Positions 41,171-48,963 of a stretch of 64,000 nt of DNA are shown piece after piece. A program made the translations under genes and the position numbers. Each line of letters starts with the position of its first letter. Position 1 is the stretch's first letter. The stretch is from assembly GCA_963805475.1 (NCBI GenBank), contig CAWDUO010000001.1:1-64000 (forward strand), written 5' to 3'. The notes beneath the pieces were generated by a model, which had not been told where the DNA came from, did no database searches, and was given only the letters and a program-made list of their open reading frames with translations. Source of the stretch: VRUE01 sp963805475. GTDB taxonomy: Bacteria; Actinomycetota; Thermoleophilia; Solirubrobacterales; 70-9.

Positions 41171-41188
41171 CGTACAACTTCTTGTACG
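41171..41188 (-). promoter_or_regulatory. Operator dyad of the Phd/RelE-like module
   Basis: CGTACAA (41171-41177), CTTC, TTGTACG (41182-41188): perfect 7-bp arms, 15 bases upstream of the antitoxin start, matching the short palindromes bound by Phd/YefM proteins. Confidence 0.6.
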
Positions 41189-41493
41189 TCTTTCTCCGAT
41201 CACGTCGCAGCCATACGAAGGACACTCAATCGAAGGCTCTGAGGAGTTCGAGCCGGAGACCGAAACGACCTCGCCGAGGTCGGCGACCCGGCGAATCCGA
41301 TGGGCGCGGCGTCGGTCTCCTGCGAGGTCCTCGGGCAGCGAAACGGACAGCAAGCGGCTCATATGAAATCACCATATCAACGGATTTTGGCCGGCTTCGC
41401 TCCCTCCTGCGCCCCATCGACCTCCCGCCACACGACAATCGCCAACTCGACTCGTACACGCTCTGTGAGAGCGCTATGGACTAGCATCGTCGT
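41189..41493. other. Intergenic region without a recognisable gene
   Basis: About 300 bp between the TA operator and the secreted-protein gene; several short open frames lack start signals and coding character. The right end probably carries the promoter for 41494. Confidence 0.4.
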
Positions 41494-42684
41494 GTGGGGC
41501 TCGCCAGGATCTGGTGCTCACGGGGAGTTGCGGTCGCCTTTGTGGCGCCGCTGCTGATCCTTGCTGGAGCGACAGGCTCAGCGTCAGCCGGGGTGCATTG
41601 GACGGCTCCCGCGGAAGTAGCCACGCCGCCGGGCGAACACCCGGTGAGGGCCATTCACGCCATCTCCTGCCCCTCGACCGAACTGTGCGTGGCTGCCGGC
41701 AGCCACGCCCTGGCGGTTTCCGCCGATCCCGCGGCCGGCGCGCGCTCCTGGAAAGGAGTGACCGAGCCGCGAGCGAATGCCTGCACGCCGCAGCCCGACG
41801 GGAACTGCATCCTCGAAGGCCCGCCGATCCCGACTCCGGAATGGCCCCCGATCAACGTCAGCAGCATCTCCTGCCCGACCACGACGATGTGCGTAGGGGT
41901 CGGCGCCGAAACGAAGCTCAAGTACAACTGCACCGCGACAACGTGCGAGTCCGTCCGCGGCGGCGCAAAGGTGATCCGGGAGATCCTCACCTCGACCGAC
42001 CCGACCGGAGGGCCGGAAGCGTGGAAGGTGACGCGCCTGCGCGGCAAGGAGCCCCTCTACAGCGTCTCCTGCCCGACCACGAAGGAGTGCGTCGCGCTCA
42101 GCAGGAAGGGCGCGGTGCTGAGCAGCTCCAACCCGCTCGGCGGAGCCAAGGCCTGGAAGAGCGCTGACATCTACCCCTACAAACCGGCGACCTATGGGGC
42201 GAACGCGGTGGCGTGCGCGCCGAGCGGCGGCCTTTGCGTCGCCACCGGCGAAAACAGCAACATGCTCTGGGCCCGCAGGCCGCTGGCCGGAATCCTCGGC
42301 TGGCGGGGAGCGAGCATCGAGCCGTTTCCGACCCTGCTCGGCGCCGCCTGCGCATCGCCGAAGCTCTGCGTCGCCTATGGCGTCGGCACGTTGATCGCCT
42401 CGACCAACCCGGCCCGCGGTCGCTGGAGCGCGCGAGGAGCGCCCAAGCGCCTCCCGGGCTCACTCGATCTGCAGGCGGGGTCCTGCGCGTCGAGCGGCTT
42501 CTGCGCGGTCGCGGGCGGGGGGCGCAACGGCAACCAGGGGACCGTCTTCACCAGTCCCTCTCCGTCGCGGCGCCCCTGGGCCAAAGCGCGCATCGACGAG
42601 GCGGGGATCGGCGGGATCTCCTGTCCCTCCAGCGCCCTGTGCGTCGCGGTCGACGACAGAGGGCGCATACTCACCGGCAGCTGA
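41494..42684 (+). CDS. Secreted protein with seven Cys-pair repeats, function unknown
   Basis: 396 residues, GTG start. A signal peptide (GVAVAFVAPLLILAGATGSA, cleavage near SASAG) is followed by repeats of about 45-60 residues, each with a core like SCPSTELCVAAG: AISCPSTELCVA, SISCPTTTMCVG, SVSCPTTKECVA, ACAPSGGLCVA, ACASPKLCVA, SCASSGFCAVA and GISCPSSALCVA. Each pair is probably a local disulfide at a blade hairpin, making a seven-bladed propeller-like exported protein plausible. Similar repeat proteins are common in related actinobacteria; ligand unknown. Confidence 0.7.
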   Translation: MGLARIWCSRGVAVAFVAPLLILAGATGSASAGVHWTAPAEVATPPGEHPVRAIHAISCPSTELCVAAGSHALAVSADPAAGARSWKGVTEPRANACTPQPDGNCILEGPPIPTPEWPPINVSSISCPTTTMCVGVGAETKLKYNCTATTCESVRGGAKVIREILTSTDPTGGPEAWKVTRLRGKEPLYSVSCPTTKECVALSRKGAVLSSSNPLGGAKAWKSADIYPYKPATYGANAVACAPSGGLCVATGENSNMLWARRPLAGILGWRGASIEPFPTLLGAACASPKLCVAYGVGTLIASTNPARGRWSARGAPKRLPGSLDLQAGSCASSGFCAVAGGGRNGNQGTVFTSPSPSRRPWAKARIDEAGIGGISCPSSALCVAVDDRGRILTGS

Positions 42685-42705
42685 CGGCGCCGGAGGGGCG
42701 GCGCG

Positions 42706-43488
42706 TCATCCGTCGACCGCTGCTCGCCAGCGGTCGAAGCCCGGCGTGCTGAGCGCAGTGCCGTCCTCGTAGATCGCGAACGCCTCATACGGCTGGATGT
42801 GCTGCGCGGCCCAGGCGGGGCCGGCCCGTCCCATCGCGAACGTCGCCGTCGCGTAGGCGTCGGCGCTCGCCAGATCGCCCGGCCCGACGATCGTCACCGA
42901 GCGAACGCCACGCGGAGCGTCCCCTGTGTGAGGATCGACGATGTGCTCGCCGCGGGCGTAGGTGGCGGAGGTGGCGATCGCCCCGTCGCGCAGGGCCAGC
43001 ACCGCTGCGACGCTGTCGGGGCGGTCGGGATGGCGGATGCCGACCCGCCAGTGGGGCTCGCCGTCGGGGCTGCCCCCGAACACCATGTCCCCAGCCGCCT
43101 CGGCGCAGTAGTTGCGCGCCCCGGCCCGCTCGAGGATGCCCGCGACGCCGTCGAGCGACCAGCCCTTGACGAGGCCGGAGGGCTCGACCGCCCACTCGGT
43201 GCCGGACAGTGGCGGCGAGGGGTCGCCGCCGTCCCACCGCGCCGCGGCACGGTGATCGAAGTAGCCGCCGGTGGCCGCGCGCAGGCGCTCGCAGCGCGCC
43301 AGCACGGTGCGCATCTCGGGGGAGCACCGCTCCAGCGTCAGCTCGCCGCGGTTGAGGCGAGAGATCTCGCTGTCGGAGCGGTAGGTGCTGAAGGTGGCGT
43401 CGACACGGCGCAGCCACTCGAAGGCCTCCTCGAATGCCGACTCCTCGACCTCGGCGTCGAAGACATCGAGGACGATCGGCATCCCCAT
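42706..43488 (-). CDS. apbE: FAD:protein FMN transferase (ApbE family)
   Basis: 260 residues. Starts MGMPIVLDVFD, the N-terminal strand of ApbE, then FEWLRRVDATFSTYRSDSEI, SRLNRG, PSGLVKGWSLDGVA (FAD pocket), NYCAEAAGDMVFGG and the metal-binding SADAYATATFAMG. A signal peptide is not evident with this start, so the protein may be cytosolic or the start may differ. It transfers FMN from FAD to a Ser/Thr in FMN-binding domains; the gene just upstream encodes such a domain. Confidence 0.9.
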   Translation of the reverse strand: MGMPIVLDVFDAEVEESAFEEAFEWLRRVDATFSTYRSDSEISRLNRGELTLERCSPEMRTVLARCERLRAATGGYFDHRAAARWDGGDPSPPLSGTEWAVEPSGLVKGWSLDGVAGILERAGARNYCAEAAGDMVFGGSPDGEPHWRVGIRHPDRPDSVAAVLALRDGAIATSATYARGEHIVDPHTGDAPRGVRSVTIVGPGDLASADAYATATFAMGRAGPAWAAQHIQPYEAFAIYEDGTALSTPGFDRWRAAVDG

Positions 43489-43530
43489 GATCTGCTCGAC
43501 GCGGTGCAGCGGTGGCGCTGGGCCGTCTCC

Positions 43531-43947
43531 TCAGGCGCCCGGCAGGTCGGCCTTCGCCATCGCGTTGGCCAGCGAGACGAGAAACGCGCCGCTCGTCAGC
43601 GAAGCGCCGGAGACCTTGTGGACGCCGCGGACGCTCTGCGCGCGCAGCGCCTCGTGGACGAGGATCGGCACCGCGTGCTGGTTGATCGACTTGGAGCGCG
43701 GGCGATCTTCGGGGGCGCTGGCCGAGACCCTCTTCATCCGCTTGCCGGCGACGACGATCGTCACCTGCACCGGGCCATAGGACATCGAGACCGGCTTGCC
43801 GGCGAACCGTCGCCCTCTCTTGGCCACCCTTGCGGGCGCCTTGCGCGCCGTTTCGCTCTTCAGAGCACGCTCGGCGGCGGCGACGCCGGTCGCGGTGGGG
43901 GAGAGGGCCAGCGCGGCGCTGATCGCGATCGGCAGCGCGCGCTTCAT
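43531..43947 (-). CDS. Secreted FMN-binding domain protein
   Basis: 138 residues. Signal peptide (RALPIAISAALALSPTATGV), then an FMN_bind domain: PVQVTIVVAGKRMKRVSA, SINQHAVPILVHEALRAQS and VSGASLTSGAFLVSLANAM. The SGASLTS segment corresponds to the (S/T)GAT(x)(S/T) flavinylation site, where FMN is attached covalently by ApbE. It overlaps the reductase gene start/stop by four bases and precedes apbE, forming an operon for extracytoplasmic electron transfer. Confidence 0.88.
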   Translation of the reverse strand: MKRALPIAISAALALSPTATGVAAAERALKSETARKAPARVAKRGRRFAGKPVSMSYGPVQVTIVVAGKRMKRVSASAPEDRPRSKSINQHAVPILVHEALRAQSVRGVHKVSGASLTSGAFLVSLANAMAKADLPGA

Positions 43948-45356
43948 CCGCTCCCCCTCCTCAGCCCTTCCGCGGCCAAGGCGAAGCGCTCGCTGCGAAT
44001 CGAGTGACGCGGAACTCCCTGTGCGCGCAACCCCGCTCTCACGAAGCGCATCATAGCCGGCGGGCCGCAGAGGTAGAAGGTGCGTTGGGCGATGTCGGGG
44101 ATGAGGCGCTTGAGGTGCTCCCCGCTGAGCAGCTGCGCGCCCTCGGGCCCTTCGTGGTCGCCGACGACGTCGAGGAGCTTCAGCCGACCGCCGCGGGCGA
44201 GCTCGCCGAGTTCCGCGCCGAGCACGAGATCCTCCTCGCGCATGGCGCGGTGGATCAAGACGACCTCGCGGCCACGCTCAAGAAGGTCGTCCAGCATCGC
44301 CCGCAGCGGGGTTATGCCGATACCACCGGCGATCAGGGCGACCTCGGCGCGGTCCTCGAGCGCCGCGGTGAAGGTCCCGAAAGGCCCTTCGGCGATCACC
44401 GGGGTCCCGGCGCGCAGCTCGCCGAGGCGGCCGCTGAAGTCGCCGACGGCCTTGACGGTGATGCGCAGCGAGCGCCCGTCGGGCGGAGCGGAGAGGGAGA
44501 AGGGATGGGCCTGCCACCAGCGCCCGCGCGAGAGGAAGCGCCAGAGGAAGAACTGCCCGCCACGGGCGCCGAGGCGCTTCAGGTCGCGCCCCTCCATGTA
44601 TACGGAGACGACGTCGGAGGACTCGCGGCGGACCTCGGTCACCCGCAGCCGGTAACGCCACCAGTGCAGGGCCGGGACCAGCAGGCGGAAGACGACCACG
44701 GAGAGGGCGGCGACGATGTAGAGGGCGTACCAGTAGTCGCGCTGGGCGGGGTTGACGACGAATTCGTTGCCGGTGGGAATCTGGTGGAAGTAAGCGAGCA
44801 AGATGCCGGCGTAGACGCTCAGGTGGATGAGGTGCCAGGCCTCGTAGGGCAGTCGCCGGCGTGCCACGACCAGCGAGCTGATGACGACGACGATCAGCAA
44901 CGCGGTGCCGATCGTCGCGGTCACCATGCCCGGATAGAATTCGAACAGTTCGTCTATCTGTTCGCCGATCGAGATGTTCACGCTGAGCGCGTAGCCGGCG
45001 ACGATCAGGGGCACGTGGGCGACGACGAGGCTGACCGCGACCTTGCCGTTGAACCGGTGCCAGACAGTGAGGCGGTCGAAGCCCACACTTCGCTCGAGCG
45101 GCGGAACGCGCGCCAGCAGCATCACCTGCACCAGCACCAGGTAAGTGCCGACCAGCGCCGTCAGTCGCCCGAGGCTCGTCAGCAGGCCGGCAAGAGTGCC
45201 GGCGAGGCTCACCCCGCCGCCGTGAACCCACATCCATATTACGACCGCGCCGTTGGCGAGAGCGACGAGCAAGAAGAGCCACGCGACCCCTCGCCAGGAT
45301 CGTCCTTCGGCTGCTGCCGGAACCGCGGCGCCTGCCCTCGTCTCGACTGGGGCCAT
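43944..45356 (-). CDS. Ferric-reductase-like transmembrane flavoprotein
   Basis: 470 residues. The N-terminal half has six TMs with paired His residues (RLTVWHRFNGKVAVSLVVAH, and EAWHLIHLSVYAGILLAYFH) that would ligate two b-type hemes. The C-terminal half is an FNR-like FAD/NAD module: HPFSLSAPPDG, GPFGTFTAALED, ALIAGGIGITPLRAML and YLCGPPAMMRFVRAGL. It passes electrons from NAD(P)H across the membrane, here presumably to the flavinylated protein encoded next. Start ATG at 45356. Confidence 0.9.
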   Translation of the reverse strand: MAPVETRAGAAVPAAAEGRSWRGVAWLFLLVALANGAVVIWMWVHGGGVSLAGTLAGLLTSLGRLTALVGTYLVLVQVMLLARVPPLERSVGFDRLTVWHRFNGKVAVSLVVAHVPLIVAGYALSVNISIGEQIDELFEFYPGMVTATIGTALLIVVVISSLVVARRRLPYEAWHLIHLSVYAGILLAYFHQIPTGNEFVVNPAQRDYWYALYIVAALSVVVFRLLVPALHWWRYRLRVTEVRRESSDVVSVYMEGRDLKRLGARGGQFFLWRFLSRGRWWQAHPFSLSAPPDGRSLRITVKAVGDFSGRLGELRAGTPVIAEGPFGTFTAALEDRAEVALIAGGIGITPLRAMLDDLLERGREVVLIHRAMREEDLVLGAELGELARGGRLKLLDVVGDHEGPEGAQLLSGEHLKRLIPDIAQRTFYLCGPPAMMRFVRAGLRAQGVPRHSIRSERFALAAEGLRRGSG

Positions 45357-45566
45357 CGACGCGGGGCACCGTAACAGGCCTCACGGAGGCCGATCGCTCG
45401 GGCGACCAATGCATCGGCCAGCTCCTCACGTTGCTCGAATCCGCCATCTGCCCGTTGTTGGATTTCCCAGCCCGCCGCCTTTGAGCCGATGCAAAGGAAA
45501 TTCGCGACCGGTCTTGAACCACCCGCCCCAAAAGACCTCGATTTTTGGCTCTGCCAAACGCTTGCA

Positions 45567-45638
45567 TGGGCGCGGCTGGGTTCGAACCAGCGACCTCTCG
45601 CGTGTGAGGCGAGCGCTCTCCCGCTGAGCTACGCGCCC
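45567..45638 (-). tRNA. tRNA-Val (anticodon CAC)
   Basis: 72 nt. Acceptor GGGCGCG/CGCGCCC, D-arm GCTC/GAGC, anticodon stem CTCGC/GCGAG around CTCACAC (anticodon CAC), T-arm GCTGG-TTCGAAC-CCAGC. Discriminator A, no CCA. The gap up to 45375 contains nothing else recognisable. Confidence 0.97.
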
Positions 45639-45678
45639 TGGGCCGCTGATAATACGACGGTCGGCGAAGCGCGGTCCC

Positions 45679-46899
45679 TCACGCGGTGGCGGGCTTTCGC
45701 CCGGAGGCTACGCCCGGCGGGCCGGTCTCGCCCGCCTCGACGGCGCGCCGCTGGAGGGCCAGGCCGACGAAGGGGAAGATCAGGGTGGAGAGCATCGCGG
45801 CGCCGACGAGGCCGGCGGCGGTGGCGCTGGTCATGTGGCCGGCGTCGACCGCGATCGTCGTGATCGCTACCACCAGCGGCAGCTCGGTCGCCGAGTAGAA
45901 GGCGAGCGCCCGGCGCTGCCGGCTCTGCAGCACGTCGCGGTAGAGCAGCATCGCCGGCGCGCCGCGGATCAGGAGGAAGAGCGCAAAGAACAGCGCCAGC
46001 TTGGCCAGCGCTTCGGCCGAGCCGAGCGCCTGCACGTCGAACGCCATGCCGCTGGTGACGAAGAAGAAGGGGACGAAGAAGCCGAAGCCGACCGCGGTCA
46101 GCTTCGACTCGAATACCTGCAGCTCGTGGCCCTTCAGCGCCAGGCGCACGATCATCCCGGCGACGAAGCCGCCGAGCAGGACGTCGAGGCCGATCTTGCC
46201 GGCGAGCAGGACGAGGCCGAAGATCAGCACCACCGTCACCCGCACCGCCAGCTGGCTGCTCGCCTCGAAGGTGCGTTCGAGCGCGTCCCAGCCCCGCCAG
46301 GCGAGCCGTACCGAGACCAGCGCCAGGGCGACCGCGATCGCCACGAAGGCGAGCAGGATGCCCGCCTCGTGCAGCGGTTTCTCGGTCGAGAGGAAGAGCG
46401 TGATCAACAGGATCGGTCCGAACTCGCCGACCCCGCCGGCCGCCAGCAGGTAGGTGCCGAAGCGGGTGCGCAGCTCGCCGCTGTCGCGCAGGATCGGGAT
46501 CAGCGTGCCGATCGCCGTCGTCGCCATCGCGGTGCTGGTGTAGCGGGCGGACTCGACCAGGCCGCCGATCGCCAGCAGGGCGCCAAGGGCGTGGGCGATG
46601 ACGATCGAGAGCACCCAGCCCCAGGCGCCGAGCCGCAGCGGCTGTCCTTTGATCCGGCCGAAGTCGATCTCGTAGCCGGCGAAGAAGAAGAGCATGCCGA
46701 GGCCGAGGTTGGAGAAGAATTCGATGAATTCGTCCTCCTTGGCGATGCCGAGCACGTGCGGGCCGACCAGGATCCCCAGGCCGAGCTCGATCACGACGAC
46801 CGGCGGCACGAAGCGCCCGGGGACGAAGGCGACCGTCGCCGCGGCCACCGCGGCCGTCAGCACGATGACGAAGAACGACTCGGCGTCGACGTGGATCAA
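45679..46899 (-). CDS. Cation:proton antiporter (CPA2/Kef-type)
   Basis: 406 residues, 12-13 TM helices. PVVVIELGLGILVGPHVLGI and LGLGMLFFFAGYEIDFGRIK mark TM regions with the GxE/DxxxR elements of the Na_H_Exchanger domain; LLGGFVAGMIV and ATELPLVVAITTIAVDAG are later conserved segments. No TrkA-N domain follows, so it is the short form. It exchanges K+ or Na+ for H+; ion preference unknown. Confidence 0.88.
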   Translation of the reverse strand: MIHVDAESFFVIVLTAAVAAATVAFVPGRFVPPVVVIELGLGILVGPHVLGIAKEDEFIEFFSNLGLGMLFFFAGYEIDFGRIKGQPLRLGAWGWVLSIVIAHALGALLAIGGLVESARYTSTAMATTAIGTLIPILRDSGELRTRFGTYLLAAGGVGEFGPILLITLFLSTEKPLHEAGILLAFVAIAVALALVSVRLAWRGWDALERTFEASSQLAVRVTVVLIFGLVLLAGKIGLDVLLGGFVAGMIVRLALKGHELQVFESKLTAVGFGFFVPFFFVTSGMAFDVQALGSAEALAKLALFFALFLLIRGAPAMLLYRDVLQSRQRRALAFYSATELPLVVAITTIAVDAGHMTSATAAGLVGAAMLSTLIFPFVGLALQRRAVEAGETGPPGVASGRKPATA

Positions 46900-46939
46900 G
46901 GCGGGGGTGATCCTACGCGCGCCCCCGGGTAGGATTGCG

Positions 46940-47192
46940 GGTGGACCGTGCTAGGCGGGGAATCAGCGGTGCCTTGTAACCCGCAATCCGCTCTAGCGGG
47001 GCCGAATACCGCTCTGAGGGGCTGGCCTTCGGGACCGGTCCGCCGGGGGCGGCGTTGACGGCCGGGTCCTGCGCGACGTGGGCACGTGAACCAGGTCAGG
47101 TCCGGAAGGAAGCAGCCTTAAGCGGAAGCCGCGGGTGCCGCAGGTGAGCCCGACCCGAGCCAACCGCGGCGGACATGCCTGGGGGCCTCGCT
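46940..47192 (+). ncRNA. ffs: Signal recognition particle RNA, large bacterial type with Alu domain
   Basis: The SRP core is unmistakable: GAACCAGGTCAGGTCCGGAA then GGAAGCAGCCTTAAGC (about 47087-47122), the Ffh-binding symmetric and asymmetric loops with GGAA tetraloop. Upstream, CCGTGCTAGGCGGGGAATCA, GCGGTGCCTTGTAACCCGCA (with the UGUNR motif as TGTAA) and TCTAGCGGGGCCGAATACC match the Alu domain of large bacterial SRP RNAs. Helix 5 pairings seen: GGCCGGGTC (47060-47068) with GACCCGAGCC (47152-47161), and GTCCGCC (47038-47044) with GGCGGAC (47168-47174). The exact ends are estimated. Confidence 0.9.
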
Positions 47193-47223
47193 TCGAAGGC
47201 GGCCGCACGGTCCATTCTCTGCT

Positions 47224-47269
47224 TCCGCTGTTCCTTTGCCGCGTTATATGGGGCAAAAGGAACAGCGGA
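47224..47269. terminator. Bidirectional terminator between SRP RNA and ABC-2 permease gene
   Basis: TCCGCTGTTCCTTTGCC (47224-47240) pairs with GGCAAAAGGAACAGCGGA (47252-47269) with one bulged base and an 11-base AT-rich loop. It lies between two converging units, SRP RNA on the plus and the transporter operon on the minus strand. Confidence 0.7.
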
Positions 47270-47281
47270 GCGTTCAGGCGC

Positions 47282-48076
47282 TCAGTCGATCAGGCGCTTC
47301 TCCATGCGGCCGATGGCGATCCGCCACATCGCCAGGGCGAAGGCGAGCAGGCCGGCAAAGCGCAGCAGGTCGACCGCCTCGTAGCCGAAGGCGCCGCCGC
47401 GGACCAGTTCGACCAGCTGGTGCAGGGGGTTGAGCTGGGCGACGACCTGGACGCCCTGCGGCAGCTGGTCGATCGGGAAGAAGGCGCCGGAGACGAGGAA
47501 GAGCGGCGTGACGAAGAGCGCCGTCACGTAGTTGAACTGGTCGATCTTGGCGACCGTCGCCGCCATCGCCACGCCGAAGCCGGCGAAGCCGAGCGCGGTG
47601 ACGAGGCAGAAGAGCGGCGTCAGCAGCATCCCCCAGGCGGGGTCGAGGCCGAAGCCGATCGTGACCAGCAGCGGCACGCAGCCGTAGACGCTGGCCCGCG
47701 CGCCGATCCACAGCATCTCGGCGCTGACCAGCTCCTCGACGTCGACCGGGGCGGCGAGGATCGCGTCGTAGGTGTTCTGGAAGCGGTGCTTGACGAAGGT
47801 GCCGAACATCGCCGGCAGGGCGCTGGAGAAGATCACCGCGGTGGCGACCATGCCGGTGCCGACGTACTGGACGTAGGGGACGCCGGCGACTTCGTCGACC
47901 AGGGTCGCGCTGAGGCCGAGGCCGAAGGCGAGCAGGTAGACGATCGGTTCGAGCACGCTGGAGAAGGTCGTGCCGCGCCAGTAGGTGCGGAAGTTGGCCA
48001 GCTCGCGGCTCATCACGCCGCCGATCGCCGCCGGTTCGAGCCGTCGCAGGCGGGCCTTGGGGGCGGCGTCGGTCAC
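47282..48076 (-). CDS. ABC-2 type transporter permease (NodJ-like)
   Basis: 264 residues, GTG start. Six TMs with RTYWRGTTFSSVLEPIVYLL at the N-terminus, VDVEELVSAEMLW, and the hallmark LVSGAFFPIDQLPQGVQVVA before PLHQLVELVRG. It forms the channel of an exporter with the ATPase encoded just upstream (four-base GTGA overlap). Substrate might be a polysaccharide, lipid or drug. Confidence 0.9.
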   Translation of the reverse strand: MTDAAPKARLRRLEPAAIGGVMSRELANFRTYWRGTTFSSVLEPIVYLLAFGLGLSATLVDEVAGVPYVQYVGTGMVATAVIFSSALPAMFGTFVKHRFQNTYDAILAAPVDVEELVSAEMLWIGARASVYGCVPLLVTIGFGLDPAWGMLLTPLFCLVTALGFAGFGVAMAATVAKIDQFNYVTALFVTPLFLVSGAFFPIDQLPQGVQVVAQLNPLHQLVELVRGGAFGYEAVDLLRFAGLLAFALAMWRIAIGRMEKRLID

Positions 48077-48963
48077 TCCGCCTCCTCACCGGTCAGCAGG
48101 ACGAAGACGTCCTCGAGCGAGGCGGCGCGGCGGATCGCGTCGTCGGGCACGGCCCCGTTGCCGGCCCGCTCGGAGCCGACGATCGCGATCGCCGGCCCGG
48201 CCGGGCGCACGCGCAGGCCGTCGGCCTCGGCGGTCGCGCGGGCCTCGGCCAGGCGCTCGGGCGGCGCATAGATTTCCGCCGTTTCGCGGCCCGCGTGCTC
48301 GACGATCAGCTCCGCCGGGCGGCCGCGGCTGATCACCCTGCCGTTTGCCATCAGCGCCACTTCGTCGGCGAGCCGCTCGGCCTCCTCGATGTAGTGGGTA
48401 GACATCAGGATCGTCGTGCCGTGCGAGCGCAGGTCGTCGATCAGCGTCCACAGCTGGGTGCGGATCTGCGGGTCCAGCCCGACCGTCGGCTCGTCGAGCA
48501 GGATCAGCTTCGGCTCGTGGACGAGGCCGCGCGCCAGCAGCAGGCGGCGGCGCATCCCGCCGGAGAGCTCGTCGACCGCGTCGCGGCGGCGCTCGCGCAG
48601 GCGGGCCAGGTCGAGCGCCCGGTCGACCGCGGCGCCGACGTCGGGCACGCGGTAGAGCCGGGCGAAGACCGCCAGGTTCTCCTCCACCGTGACGTCGACG
48701 TCGAGGTTGTCGAGCTGCGGCACGACGCCCATTTCGGCGCGCGCCGCCTTCGAGTCGCCGGGCAGCTCGTGGCCGAGCGCCCGCAGCTCGCCCGCGTCGG
48801 GCAGCGCCTGCCCGGTGAGCAGCCGCATCGTCGTCGACTTGCCGGCGCCGTTGGGCCCGAGCAGGCCGAGGCAGATGCCCTCGGGCACGTCGAGGTCGAG
48901 CCCGTCCACCGCCGTGATCGGGCCGAACCGCTTGACCACGCCGCGCAGTTCTATCGCCGCCAT
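48073..48963 (-). CDS. ABC transporter ATP-binding protein (NodI/DrrA-like)
   Basis: 296 residues. Walker A GPNGAGKST (about 40), Q-loop VVPQLDNLDVDVT, signature LSGGMRRR, Walker B LILLDEPTVGLD, H-loop STHYIEEAERL, and a DrrA-type C-terminal domain. It pairs with the downstream permease. The start ATG at 48963 is inside the 3' end of the glycosyltransferase-like gene (13-bp overlap). Confidence 0.93.
   Translation of the reverse strand: MAAIELRGVVKRFGPITAVDGLDLDVPEGICLGLLGPNGAGKSTTMRLLTGQALPDAGELRALGHELPGDSKAARAEMGVVPQLDNLDVDVTVEENLAVFARLYRVPDVGAAVDRALDLARLRERRRDAVDELSGGMRRRLLLARGLVHEPKLILLDEPTVGLDPQIRTQLWTLIDDLRSHGTTILMSTHYIEEAERLADEVALMANGRVISRGRPAELIVEHAGRETAEIYAPPERLAEARATAEADGLRVRPAGPAIAIVGSERAGNGAVPDDAIRRAASLEDVFVLLTGEEAE

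Noticed and set aside
46932..46989. 11-bp inverted repeat GGATTGCGGGT/ACCCGCAATCC as a regulatory site
   Set aside because: Most of it falls in the SRP RNA Alu domain, where pairing is structural, so a separate operator is not needed to explain it.
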